Both the position numbers and the translations under genes were made by a program. 64,000 nucleotides of DNA from Glycine soja. Its lineage: Eukaryota; Streptophyta; Magnoliopsida; Fabales; Fabaceae. Below the pieces are notes generated by a model. It had not been told where the DNA came from, made no database searches, and saw only the letters and a program-made list of their open reading frames with translations. Shown piece by piece: positions 12,901-26,462 of this stretch (within the stretch, counting starts at the first letter, position 1; each line of letters opens with the position of its first letter). The stretch is from positions 37,410,411 through 37,474,410 of the forward strand of contig NC_041004.1 of the NCBI RefSeq assembly GCF_004193775.1, read 5' to 3'.

Positions 12901-15900
12901 CCGACCAACATGAAAACTTGCATAGCCATGAATGAACACTTATGCAGTTTGGCTTATACATACATGCCACATTCAGTAGGATTATTATTCTTTAAAGTGT
13001 AGACTGAAATGTTTACAAAGTAAATTGTGAAATTGAAAACAATAAATGAAAAAAATTAATAGTTTCAATTTGTATAATATTCAAGCACCTCTATAACAAA
13101 TGGTAGATTTCTCATCTAGGATTACCATTATGTACTTTACAACCTACAGGATGCAGGATCCAAATCCGATGTAGTAATATATAACCTATAGATTCTGGTA
13201 AACAGAAGTGACAGTTGATGAAAATATACCTGCGTACTCAAATGAGGAGCATGATCAGCACGATCTATGAGACATGAATCAAGAACTGGAACAAAGAAAA
13301 AATCTGCCTCGTCACCATTCAGAGTTCGATGAGGACTAGCTAAGATACTCTCATAAAGTGCTATCTGCTGACAAGCAACACCGGAGGACAAATATATCAT
13401 CGCCAACCATTTTAAATTTGATCAACTGAAATATTATGTTTTTATCTCAAATTCACGAAGTACCTGGGCACCATAAAGTTCATCTGTCCATATTGTTGCA
13501 TTATAGACATCATATAATCTATTTACACAGTTTTGCTTAAAATGGCGCCCCTATAACAGCCAAAAAGAAAAGGAAAAAGAGAATTAAAACGGAAAAAAAA
13601 TCTCCAGATTGCTTTTAGGATATAACCAAGAGTGACTTTCATATCATGATCATCCTTACCTCAAGGAGCAGGCTGTTAAACACTGGAGGCAAATCATAAA
13701 CATATATAAGAGGCCTTTTCTTAGCCACCACAGCCTTAGCATTAATAACTTTTTCATCAAAATGCTGATTGTCAGCAACATCAATCTGAGCAGGGCGAAG
13801 CCAATTAGGCCATTCCCATACAGAAGACATGACAGAAGGAGTGCTACAATCTACTCCATACCAGCCATTGTCACACTGAAAAAGACATCAGATTCAGTTT
13901 GTTTATTTACTTAAATTGGATGTAAGCAAATAGAATGTATATGGCACAAAATGTGAGACAATGAGAGTGATCTCATTTATAATACTCTCTGTTAATGATG
14001 AGAAACTTGAAAATAATAAGTGGTTGACAAAGTGAAAATGTAGACACCAAAGGTAGCTGCCGTGTAAATAATTTAATAAACAAAAGAATCACCTGACAAA
14101 ATCCACCACGACAATGGCCATGTCCAGAGCACTGATTAATGCAAGTAGATTGCACAGACACTTCACAAAACCAACCCCCTAGACCATCATACTGGCATTC
14201 ACATACGCCTTTGAATTGCACCTTGCCAGTATATGCTTCATCAGGGTCCACATTGCACCAACCTGATTTGTTACCATTGGTTGTGAACACATCTTGGTCT
14301 AATTTTGTCCAATCCACCTCCATGGGACCATCAGGCTCAGAAGATGCACTGAAACAGATGAGCATTGCAAAGAATTATATGACATAAAGGGTATTGGTAC
14401 ATAGAGAGAAGATTTGTAAATTAAAGTCAATGGTAGGAGTTTGAATCCTACTTACTTAAGTTGAAAGCCACATGACATTGGCAATGGTCGATTTGGATAT
14501 TTTGTGCCTTCTCCACAGAAGCACATGGCTCTTGTTTTGTCACAAGTGGCAGGGCATATGGAGGGAACCCATTTCCCAAATGGAGCTTCTGGGGAACCTT
14601 GATAGTTGCATTCCAATTGTAATTGCTCAGTGCATCCATCTCCTGTTACATCAGTAATTATTTCCCCAAAATTATTATTATTATTATTATGCTTTTGCAT
14701 TCCAGATAATAAAATAAATATTCTTTGGTGCAATCATCAAAATGAGGAAGACACTGACTGGCAAAAATAAGAGTTAATATGTTGGATGATTTTCTTAAGT
14801 CTTCAATAAGATTGTGGAGAACTGAGATAAACTTGACATTTGAGCAGTGAAATTATTTAAATGAACAATAACTTCCAATTAATGTTTTGGTTGTGAAGAG
14901 ACTATCTTGTCTCAAACCTGAGACCATTAAATGGTATTGTAATAAGCAATCCATTACACCAGGTTGAAGACAGACACTTCCAATGTAATGTAAGTTTTAG
15001 AAACTTACTCCCTTCATTAGTTTTTATAAAATACAAAATTCATATATCTTTTATTTTTCTTATAGAACACAGTTATCTCTACTATAACCAATCATACTCA
15101 AGTTAAGTAGAACCATCGTAGGGTAGAAATACTCATATAGGCAACAAAACCTTCCCTTTAAACGGTAACAACCCGCGCCTGCTAATCCACGTATTCGGTG
15201 ATCAAAATTCACAAATGTAATTGTGAATGATAATACACATATAATTTTAGATAAAATGTAACTTTATAATTTTATAGTCAACATTTAATTTTATTTTGAA
15301 AAGTGTATATTATACCTTAAAATAAAATTGATCGATAAAATATCAAATGATTACTGTTAGATTAATGAAATTCAATATGTCTATAAAAACTTACTAAGTG
15401 GAACAAGTTAAAAAAAAAAAAAATCTTTCATGGAGTAAGTAGATGTCTCAGCCATTCGGGGGTAGAATCATTGCTGGAGGGACATATATTTGACTTAAGT
15501 GTTCAGCTTCCAAAACAGTTTGTAAAAACTTTGAATCTGACAATCAACAATTCTACACCATTTAAGAACAATGACTTGATCCTTCAGCTGCTGATTTTGT
15601 TAGATTTACCAGTCACCAAATTAAGAAAGACAGTAAGCTCAAGAATAACAACAATCACTATATATATATTAAGAAAGTTAATTAGGAATGTGAGAAAGCT
15701 ATAACCGTTAAAAATTTATATTCTACTTTAACTAAGCATTAAGAATTTTGTAGTAGTTCAACTACAACGTGGGTAAGCGGGCTGGCCCACCCCGCGTAAG
15801 GTCCGCTCGCATAAGCCCGCATTAGCAACGGACCGGGTCAGTCCGCCCCGCTTCTTACACGGACCAAATAAATTGGTCGGTCCCCGCCCCCCGGACCCCA

Positions 15901-17022
15901 CGGGTCAAACGGACTGGTCCGCGGATCTAATTTTAAAAGAATTTCAATTTTAATAAACATACAATACAATGAAATTAAGTTCAATACAAATGTAAATAAA
16001 ATCTCAATAATTAGTCAATTACATCAATAAAATAAATAATGTCTTAATAAAAGAAAATTCAAGCAATAAATCTAAAATATGAAATTTAAACATCTCCAAC
16101 AACAAATGATTTCATATTTGAAGTAGCTTGAGCCTTCTCCATATGAGTTATTTTCTATAATAAAAATGTATTAAAATATCTTTAAAAATATTTATTTAAC
16201 AATTATTTTTGGCATAAAGGATAAGAATTGATATTTTTGTTATTTATGACATATGTAAATGATAGATTAAAAGAGAAAAAGATCGAAAAAATATCAAAAG
16301 AAATTTTTTTAGCATGTTATCACTTATCTTTTTTATCTTAATCTTTTATTTCTATTATCTTTTATTTATCTTATCTTATCTTTTTTTATCTTTATCATCT
16401 TTTAATTTAAATATTTTATTTTTATCTTTAAATCTTTATCTTATCTAATATATTTCTTTATCTGTTATTTTGAAAGAAAAGTTTAAAGTAAAAAAAGAGA
16501 AAATCAAACCTAATTAGCAACCCGCTGGCCAAACCCGCATAGAATGCAAGTTAGGCGAAGCGGGCCCAAAAATATGACCTAATTATGGACTGTTTAAAAA
16601 AATTGATCTATAATCCGCACGGAATAAAAGAAGAGCAACTAAACTGACCAGCATAGCCATGGAAACAGCGACACTGTCCCAATTCTCGATTGCAAACGCC
16701 CTGGCCACTGCACTCATTTTTGCAGCTATTGCCACCTAATATCTGTTTATAAGATATGCCATATAAATTAGGATTTAGCCTTTCTAAAGTGAGTAAAAAT
16801 GAAGTAAATAATTTAGATAGTTGACGAAAAAAAAAATATTTTTGATATTTCAGCCTATTCATAATTTGTTATTGAGAGTTATTGATTTTCTCATCAATGA
16901 TTAAGATCAATGAGTTGCTCACATTAGTCAATGTCAAACAAATATCTGGTGCAAAACCAACAAGTTCAAAAAAAAAAAAGAAATAAGCATTAATTAAAAT
17001 CAACAACTCAAACAGACAACAA

Positions 17023-17062
<40 letters not shown>

Positions 17063-17418
17063 GAAAAGGTATGGTTTGCCACCTCAGTAATGTTGACTTC
17101 CTTGGTAACAACATCACAACTCGCAAGCCATTGACCAATCTCTGCTTTCCATGGTGCACCACGATGAACAACGACCCCATGCAAATGCAAGTCAGGTGAA
17201 AACTGATGCTTCGAATCAATTGTGGGTTCTCCAATGACACGGTCGCAAGATTTCTGAGCTAGATGATTAAAATAAATGAAAGATGTGAAGAATAGATTCA
17301 CAATCAAAATTAATGCCAGAACAGAAGCCATTGTTGGCGCCAGATGCCAAGAGCACCTCCATTTTTTGATGGACAACAAATCCAACAAGTTTCTTCCCAT
17401 GTTAGTTATAAACTGCAA
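9981..17418 (-). CDS. ExAD: ExAD-type extensin arabinosyltransferase (GT47, EGF-like), 14 exons
   Basis: Exons, all joining in frame to 790 residues: 17418-17083, 16742-16649, 14642-14456, 14348-14093, 13875-13660, 13550-13464, 13364-13230, 12550-12437, 12314-12067, 11978-11901, 11162-10931, 10816-10718, 10377-10192, 10085-9981. The protein is a type II Golgi membrane protein: short basic amino end, one hydrophobic span at about 31-50, then two Cys-rich EGF-like modules (about 117-150 and 270-301) and a GT47 exostosin domain from RPLIYVYDLPP (about 345) to about 700. The late motif FCGVLPGDGWSGRMEDSVL is typical of GT47. Arabidopsis ExAD (At3g57630) has this architecture and nearly this length; it is reported to add the fourth arabinose to extensin Hyp-arabinosides in the cell wall. 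The start could also be the Met at 17400. A CAG acceptor at 17465-17463 suggests a 5' UTR intron. Exon 7 has a CAGCAG tandem acceptor. Confidence 0.9.
10485..10672. mobile_element. Probable MITE in ExAD intron 12
   Basis: The left end (ggtccctaaactattttaga and onward) and the right end are imperfect inverted copies sharing the words aaattttcaag and ctaaactttt. It has no coding capacity. The boundaries are approximate and no target duplication was found. Confidence 0.4.
11405..11640. mobile_element. Possible MITE in ExAD intron 10
   Basis: The ends look like degenerate inverted copies: ttagtacccgaaattgttac on the left against tagttccttaaatttagtcac on the other strand at the right. It is clearly more diverged than the other MITEs here and may be an old copy. 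Confidence 0.3.
15765..16585. mobile_element. GC-rich block in ExAD intron 2, probably a decayed transposon
   Basis: The left 150 bases are rich in cccgc, gcggg and ggaccc words, and the right 90 bases carry related words (agcgggcccaa, acccgctggcc). An AT-rich centre of about 600 bases lies between them. The surrounding intron is about 70 % A+T, so the two GC-rich ends stand out sharply. Such ends are seen on repeated non-autonomous plant elements. I could not prove inverted repeats, and the family is unknown to me. Confidence 0.4.
17025..17059. repeat. (AT)n microsatellite in ExAD intron 1
   Basis: About 17 AT units lie 24 bases inside intron 1, close to the first donor site. Confidence 0.9.
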
Positions 17419-17507
17419 TACTACAAAACAAGCTTTTTTTATTCACCAGTCCGTCTTAGCCTGAAATAATAAAAAAATGTGAGAGATTTCCAAACTTAAT
17501 AAATGAA

Positions 17508-17509
<2 letters not shown>

Positions 17510-17578
<69 letters not shown>
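17510..17578. repeat. (TA)34 microsatellite just upstream of ExAD
   Basis: About 34 uninterrupted TA units lie 92 bases upstream of the ExAD start codon. If the CAG at 17465-17463 is the acceptor of a 5' UTR intron, the tract lies in that intron; otherwise it sits in the core promoter. Confidence 0.9.
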
Positions 17579-17584
<6 letters not shown>

Positions 17585-19198
17585 GAAAAATATGGAAGGT
17601 TGTGTTTTTCTTAAAGGATTGTATTTTTTTATCAAAAGGCCCAAGTTAGAGCATGTTTGATTTTTCGGTGGCTGATTTCAAATATATTTTTGTATGAATT
17701 CTAAGATAAATATGACGGCTCACACAAAATAACAAAATTATATTTTTATCCTTTAGTAAAGTTAATATGGATTGGTCAATTCATATTAAGCTTACGAAAT
17801 TGGCCACAGACCCAAATGATTTTAAAAAAAAGAATTCAAAAATATGTTTCATGAATTAATATTTAAAATTACTAGCCGATGCATGAATCAAAGACTTAGA
17901 ATGATCCTCTAACCAAATAAACTAATAGGTCAATTATGTTATAAAGTAATTTATGTTGCTATATATAACAATAAAATTTTTAATGTATATTTAATGCTCA
18001 TGTAAATTTAGATAATAAATTTTGTGACACTTAATTTTGATCTAACAATTAATTTTGATTTTAGCTTTAGGCCCTTCTATACTAATTCTTCTTGAAATTG
18101 CATATTTTCATTCTCATTTTTGGATATGAACAACAAATTTAAAATTATATATTGGTTATTTGATTTTTTTTAATCACTATAATTATTTCATGATAAATCT
18201 AAAAACATGTTTAAATGAGATTCAATAATAAGCATTTACTAGAAGGGAGTGATGAGGGTGAAAAATTTATAGGAGAGTTATCGAATTATGGGAATGACAA
18301 AATTAAGAGTGACAATCACAAAAATATTACATCAAGAAAGTGATAAGCATGGTCACTAAAAAGAAAAACATGATTAGCCTTGGCACATGAGATAAACATT
18401 AATTTGATTTAAAAAACAAACAAAAACATATAAAGAGGATGAATATATTTAACATTTTTTGTTCCAAAAGAATAAGAGAAACATATATAACATACACATC
18501 TTAAAAAATATTATTTTTTTTGCAGTTGTTCAATATTTCTTTCAATTAAGTAGATTTCATGTTTGTGTTGGGTATTGAATAAAGAAGATGGTATGTGTGA
18601 TGGAGAAAAAAATATGATAATCAATATTAAAAAAAAGAGTTTAAAAAAACTCTTTTTGGAATTAAATTATTTGATAGATATTTTATACTAAAAAGTTGAA
18701 ATCTATCAAAATTCATCAACATTCATATATTTTTTAATGTCAAAAGAATTTTTTAAATTATAAAAAAACATAATTGAATATCATTATATTTTATTCTACT
18801 TTTTAAAAAAAAATTAAAAGTGTTAATTCAATATCACAAAACTTATTCAATTAAGATTTTTACAATTTTGAGGTAATCAATTTTTATGTACTTTTCAATT
18901 AGTTCTTCTGTACTCTTTTTTCATTATTTCTATACATTCAGATTTCAAATGAAATTTTACACCATACTCTATCTTTCTCTCTCTTCCCTTTTTAAGCTTC
19001 TTCCTTCTCTTCTTCGTCCTCATTGCCAACCATATGGCAATATTTCATACTTCTTTTTCCATCTTGAGGAGAGAATAACCTTTTCTTTTATCCTATTTAA
19101 TCAGTTTCTATGGATGGATAAATAAGTAAGAAACACAAATTCATTGATATTTTTATTGTAAGGTACATTTTTTTTTCTTTTTAATTTATTTTCAATGT

Positions 19199-19243
<45 letters not shown>

Positions 19244-20241
19244 GTTTTTTTTTTCGTTTTTTTCTTCTAATACAATGAATTGCTCACACGGGTATTTTAT
19301 TTTATTTATTCAGATTCTACGAGGGAATAAATACAAGTCAAAAACACAAATTTACCAATTTTTTCATTCACTCTCTAAGATAAAATTTAGTTTTTTTTTT
19401 TTCAAATTTCTTTGAATGAAATTTATATATTTTTATCTAATAGTTACCATTATGATCAATCATTTTTCTCTAATTATTTATTTTATCATATAAAATAAAA
19501 AGTTTTTCTAATAAGATAACAGCATTATCAAAAAATAAATTCAATAATTTTAAAATTGACCTCTTCGATCTCTTTTATTGTTGGTGATATTTTTTCAAAG
19601 GTTGTAGCCTTTATATCATGGGTGTATATGGAGCAAAAATGGTGATTGTGATTATGAGTGACTTTGATAGTTTGAGAGAATTGTGATGAGTTCTTTTTAC
19701 TGTTTGTTTTCCTTTTTCGTTTTCTGTGTTTTCTTATTCATCTTTTTCTTTTTTTATGAAAATAATTGGGTTGGTGAGTTATTCTAATTAAACAAAATTG
19801 CATATTTTTAAAGGAAATTAAAAAACTTTCTGAAGTTGCTGTAAGAGATTCTACAAATTAATCAACCATATTTGTTTTGTTTGATGTTGTTGAACAATTA
19901 GCACAAGTAAATGAGTGAACTTACCTTATTTTCTAAACAAATACATATTAGTGAGGTTTAGGTGATTTAAATGTAAAGTGAAAGATTGTATTTTATTCGA
20001 TAAAACTTATTTCCTATAAATAGGTAGGAAAGAAAATTAATGGAGAAAACACACATGAAGAGAGTGTGTGAGAATATAGATTGTGAAACAAAATCACTTT
20101 ATTGAAAGAAAAGTATTTAGTGTTATCATTTCTTATAACCATTGAATGAGATAACATAAGTTACAATATTATAATCACTTTTATGATAGAAAAATACTTT
20201 TGAGACGATTCCGTAAACTAAGTAAAAAATGTGAGATTTCT

Positions 20242-20245
<4 letters not shown>

Positions 20246-20316
<71 letters not shown>
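20246..20316. repeat. (TA)35 microsatellite
   Basis: About 35 uninterrupted TA units, the longest such tract in the window. It gives rise to spurious Tyr-Ile open frames on both strands. Confidence 0.95.
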
Positions 20317-20319
<3 letters not shown>

Positions 20320-20530
20320 TTAACCACAACTTTCAAAAATCATAGGATCTACTCATATCTTTTAAGTAAAAATGAGAACTTACTTTGAAAGTAGTGGAAG
20401 ACAAAGTTTCACAAGCAAAATAAAATTGTAAAGACCGTGGTTAACGTAGTGACTTTGAAAACAATTTATATTATTAAAAAATAATAAAGTTGCTAACACA
20501 TACTTATTTGTATAATTTAATAAATTACAG

Positions 20531-20631
20531 GTCAAAGAAGAAGAAAATTCAGAGAATGTTAAAACTTCTAGGACGGGATCTCCAACTAACAAAGCAACAA
20601 ATTTACCCAAAAAGAAAAGAAGATTATTAAG
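20531..20631 (+). other. Exon-like fragment, basic and Lys/Arg-rich
   Basis: An open stretch bounded by a good acceptor (attacag) and donor (aag|gtaaac) encodes an acidic then basic peptide ending LPKKKRRLLR, which looks like a nuclear localisation signal. About 70 bases further on, another acceptor-like site is followed by more purine-rich sequence with early stops. I found no start codon or further exons. It could be a gene relic or a fragment moved by a transposon. I do not recognise the family. Confidence 0.25.
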
Positions 20632-22007
20632 GTAAACTTTAATGGACTTTGAAATCACAATTATGAAATGTAATTTTATTTGTGCTGGTCTATTTTTTCA
20701 GGCTGCAATAAGAGGAAGAAGATTCAAATTATATAGAGGAAAGTGAGCTTATAGAAATTGAGGACAAATAAAGAAAAAAGGCTAAACTGATACCCCATAA
20801 ACATAGTGAAGAATAAAGATTCAATCGTCACCTGACTATGAAGAATGCTTAGAAGTTGTTCGATTCATCGTGATGGTTGAATCAGTCTTGGTATTTGGCA
20901 TAATAAGATCCTTCTGATCAAAGTCAAAGTGCTTAATTTCGTTGAGGAAGTTAGTTTTTGTGTGTGTCTATTATACTATAATGAAATAAGAAACCAATCA
21001 CTACATTTCAGCTCATTTGTTATTTGAATGTGGCGATTAATTTGAGGAAGGAAAACTAAAGAAAATGACTCCAACCTTAAAACTCCTTGCTTTTACTTGT
21101 GGTATGAAGATTGCAGAGTAACTGCTGCCATCCTCAAAAGGTTAATTATAATATAATAATGTAGTCTTAACTTAACGGATCGTAATTATTATATATTGGC
21201 TAATCCTTTGCCATGCCCATGAAAATCCTTCTAAAAGTTAGTCCTCTTTTTTTTTTTTTTCCCATTGGATGTTAATTTCATCCTTTTTCCCCATTTTGTA
21301 AATGACTATGCCAGCCGTGTAACAGGTAATTTGGGCATTTATTATCATGAAAGATCAATGTATTTTTACTTTAATTTCTTAATCTTCTCCTACCCATCTC
21401 CCCATTCCCCAATCAAAGCCACTATCAGCATTGTCAATCACAAATATATATGCATTAAATTATATGTATTTACCCTAGTTTCATGATTGATTTGACCCTG
21501 AGTGTTCTGTAACCGACATTAATTAGAAATCAAAACAAAATAATAACATGATTGATTTGAATCTCACTGTCAAGAAAAAAAAATGCACGAGATTTAAATA
21601 CATTTCAAAAATTAAATTATACATTTAATATACATAAATTTTTTGAAATATAAAATATAAATTTAAAATCTACAATATGTAAATTTAAATTTTAAAACAA
21701 AATTGATTAGATTTATTTTGTTGCGGTGAGTGAATGAGGTCCAAGTGGAATACGAAATTAATTTATTTTTTGAACTTATTAGTACGTAGATAAGTGCAAA
21801 TGTGCAATGCACTAGAAAGTAGTATAAATATATTATTATTTTAATTGATATGTAATATTCATTTTTTAAGAAAATATATGTTTTATTAATGTGTAAATTT
21901 TTAATGTATTTATTTTAATATTTATTATAATAAAAGGATTAAAAATTTTAATAATATTGGTAACATTAAGTATGACTTTTTTAAAAAATTTGATTTTTCA
22001 TATTGTA

Positions 22008-22064
<57 letters not shown>

Positions 22065-24975
22065 TATGATAATTTTAAATGTGTATATTGTATAAAATAT
22101 TAATGATTTTTATAAATATGATTTGATATTATTTATATTAAATTGCTATTAGGGATGATAATAAGGCGATGTGAGTTCAAGTGGCCGGATGAAAATATAC
22201 ATCAATTATTTATGACAATTATTTTTAAATGAAAAAAACAAAAATTGAAACTGTTCATTTTTTCCATAAAGAATTAAAACATTTCACGAATCCCTAATTA
22301 AGCATAAAAATCGTACTCATAAAAAAATTATGTATAAAAAATGACGTTCAATGCTTGAATATGTTTCATTCTCAATTAAACTAATTTACTGGGAATGAGA
22401 TTCTAAAGCATTATAGTCTTGAGGAAAATAAAAAAAAATGTATTTGGAAATTATTTAATATTTATAGCAATAATATGTTTATCATTTATTATTATTAAAA
22501 AAATTAATTCGGCACTTAATTATTATTATTATGAGAAAAATTTGTTTCTATTTATTATTTTTTTACTATTAATTTATAAAAAAAATAAGGAAGAAATAAT
22601 GTAATATTTGGATTATAAAAATTAGTTATTTCATTTGATATTGGATTCACAAATTTATTTATAGTAATGATTAAACACTAATAAATGGTATAGCAAAAAT
22701 AAAGCTACTCTAGAAATTTAAATAATTAATTTCATAAATTAATATATACGGATAATGTATATAGAAAATTAAAATCTTAAATAGAATTTTAGAAAAAAAT
22801 TATGAAATATAGAAATCCTTTCAATAATTTCATAGATATATTAATTTTAAGAGTTTTATTTCATATTCTAAGATTTAAAATTATATCAATAAGGTTTAAA
22901 ACTTCATTACTACATCTACTGAATTAAATAAATTGTAAAATTATGAAATAAATTTATTCGTTAATTTAAGTTTCTTATTTTTAATTTTGATATGAAAATA
23001 ACTTTTACATTGTTAGCATAATCAGCACAACTAATTGCCAGTACAATAACAGAAACATTAGTTGAAAATCCTATCAAATATACATAAGCGCAAATTGGCT
23101 TAACAAGAATGATTCTAAAATGAGAGTTGTTCATATTAGAGTTTAGTTTTATTTGTTTGTCTGTTTTGTTTTCTTTCTAATTCTCATGTACAAAAAAAAT
23201 ATATACATATTTTTCTCACATTTGATATGTATTTGCAAATACTTGTAAACATAATTTATTTACTAACTAAAGGAATTTAGTTCAATTGGTTGATTAGTAT
23301 GTAAGTATTGCTAGATTTCTTGTTGTTTACTTTCTGTGAATAAAAAAAATATTTTTTTACTAATATATATTATTAAACATTATTATTCATATTGATAATC
23401 AGAATAGTTAATTGGAAAATTATAAATCAAATATAGAAATTAATGACGATTCAAATACAAATTAGGAAGTATTTTTGTTTAATTAAACTGATTAATTATA
23501 CACTTAATTTCTAAGGAGTGAAATAGTTGGATTACCTCTAATTGGATTTACAAAGTTTGTTGCAGACTATCTTTCTTTTATTTTAATTTTTAAATGAATA
23601 ATTATTCAAATAAAATATATTAATTATTTAATTAGTTATGATGATTTTTAAAATTTTGGAGGATAAAAGTTTTGAATGATGGGATATTTTATATATTAAT
23701 TTATATTTAATTATTCATTATTAATTTATAAATACTCATAGATATCACATACATGCTTTAAAAACAAAATCATTCAACAATTACTTAATAAAAAAAGTTA
23801 CCAAAGTTAATCCGATTAGAAAATAAAAACACACACAAATTAAATCACTTAATTTTCAAATACTTTTTAAATATATACTTTTTCATACTTGTAAATTCAT
23901 AATTTAATTTCATTAATATACATTATTAAAAAATTCACTGTGATAATAATTTAGTAAATTACATATTAGAACTAACAAGTAATTTCCACTTAATCAATAA
24001 TCAAGAACTACCATAAAAAATTAGTAATTAAGAGCTAAGTTTATTTCATTAAATTTATTAATTGCAATTAATTGTATTATTTACCTAAAAACTAAATTAT
24101 CCCTTTATCTTTAATTTGTACCAGTGCAATTTGCTATAGACTACTTCACTATTTTAATTTTTTTATTAATTATTTAAATAAAAGATTTTAAGAATTCAAA
24201 AAATATATTCTAATTTTTTTAATTCGCTATCCTGCAAATATATTTGTTTTTAAATATTTAATGTTAAATTTAAAGTTAATAGTATTTGTTTTCTCTATAT
24301 TTAATGTTCATCAACAAAAGATAATTTTGAAAATTTTCTAAGAAGTACTTGTTTCACGGATAATTTTCAAAAATATTTTTTCCTGGGAATATAATATGAG
24401 AATGTTATTCCCGAATATTATTAAAAAATGTATTTGGTCAACTGGTAAAATTGGTTGAGATTACTTTTTATATTCATATGAATGATTAGAACATATGTTT
24501 GATGATTATGATAATTGAAAGAGAAACAAGAATTACCTATTAGAAAGGAACATTGGAGGAAAAAGAAAAAATATCATAAAATTTAGGAATGAAAAACTAA
24601 TAGGGAAATTATGAGAACATTAATTGGGAAGGCATGAAATTTGCGAGATTGAAAAAAATTTAAGCAGGTATCATGAAGGAATAATGAGAGAGTAGTGGAT
24701 GAGTGGTTAGTAAGAGGATATATATAAACTTTTACTAGTGAAGATGTATTCATGTCCGATGGGAATAATTTTCCCAATCTCTTCTATTGGAACTAAATAT
24801 TAATAGAACATGCGATTATGTCTTTCGTAGGAATAAAATATATCTATTGATTATTTTTTATGACCTAATAACAAACATGAGATACATTTTTCCGATCTTA
24901 GTATTTTCAAGAATAACTAAATAATTCGTGAAATAAATGTTCCCTATAAATTTTTAATGTATATTCCAATAAATT

Positions 24976-25029
<54 letters not shown>

Positions 25030-25234
25030 TATTAGTTTTTAATAATATTTTTATTTAAATTTATTAAATATACTATGTTTAGTATATACCTTTTTAATAT
25101 ATTATAGTAAAATTGATGGCCTAATAGCATTAAATACTATATTTATCAATATAATATGTAGTCAAATTATTAAGTATAAAATTAAGAAGTAAAATAGTAC
25201 GTGCATATATTTATAAAATGGTTAATATTACTTT

Positions 25235-25282
<48 letters not shown>

Positions 25283-26027
25283 TTTACATCATTTTTTTAT
25301 CACCTAGTTAATTTAAAAATAGCAAAATAATAACGGTTTAATACATTAAAAGAAATTTTCATTTAATAAATACATGATATTTACTAAATATTATAATTAA
25401 TATACTATAAATAAAATTAACTGTTTAGTAACATTGAATACTATATTATTAAATATAATATATAGTCAAATTCATAAGTGTAGAAATTAAGACCGTTATC
25501 AAAAAAAAATTGAGACGTAAATATGTAAATATATAATAAACATAGTAAGTATTAATTTTTCATATAAGTAAAAGTTGGGCCAAATATATATTAATGAGAT
25601 TTTTTTGTTTAAATTTATTTGTTAAAAAAATATTTCTACTAATAAAAAAATTAAAAATTAATTGAAATTATTCTCAGGCATAATCTTAGTTTAAATGAAC
25701 GTGGATGTAGTGCGTTCCCCTTGGTCTTCCATGTTTAATGTTTGACATTTATTTTGTGGTCTCCCACTATTATATCTTGTATCTCTCATTGTAACAGAAA
25801 ATATATTGGAGAATGTAAATTTACGTTTTGGATAGACTTTTTAAAATGCAATAGGAGATTCATGATACAATAATGATAGCTGTTTCATCCCTTGATTCCA
25901 GTTTGTCTTTTGAATCAACTTTTGCAATTTAAATTTTTAGAATAATTTAGAATCCTCATTAGAGTTGTGTTCGACACAAATTAACATTGTGCTTTATCCT
26001 GAGACTGTTATCAGAACTGTTCATGAA

Positions 26028-26462
26028 CAAATATGACAGCTGGTGAAATAGTAGTAGAAGAAGTTGCAAAGCTTGGTCAAGTAAAAGTAATGTGCTAATT
26101 TGTTATAAAACTCTGAGTTGCTGTTAAAGTTAGATGTAACTAATTTATTTATTGAATATCTCTCCTTTTTTAAAAGTAAAAGAATGTTTCTTGGTTTTTT
26201 TTATATCTCTATTATACATGTTATTTTCATCTAGCAAAATGGCTTTAAAGAAGCAGTAATTGTTGCTCTCACACATGGCTTATCAAATTTCTTCATGAAA
26301 ATCCAACTGTTTTGGAACAGTACAATTGAAAGTAAATATCGAAGAATAAATAATCTCTCATTTCTATGGTTTTCTATGGTTGAAGATTGTAAAGTATGTA
26401 GCTTCGTGAATGATGAAGTTTTGCAGGAGGATGAGAAGTGGCGTGTGACGAATCATAAATAA
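26028..26462 (+). other. Exon-like relics of an unidentified gene
   Basis: Three short open pieces have coding-like codons. The first (26031-26085) reads MTAGEIVVEEVAKLGQ and ends at a GT donor. The second (26235-26300) reads NGFKEAVIVALTHGLSNFF after a CTAG acceptor. The third (26427-26461) reads EDEKWRVTNHK then stops. They could be remnants of one gene, but the frames between them do not form a convincing model. The family is not recognised. Confidence 0.2.

Noticed and set aside
17456..17644. Frames with long Tyr-Ile runs here and at 20126-20388
   Set aside because: They are translations of (TA)n tracts.
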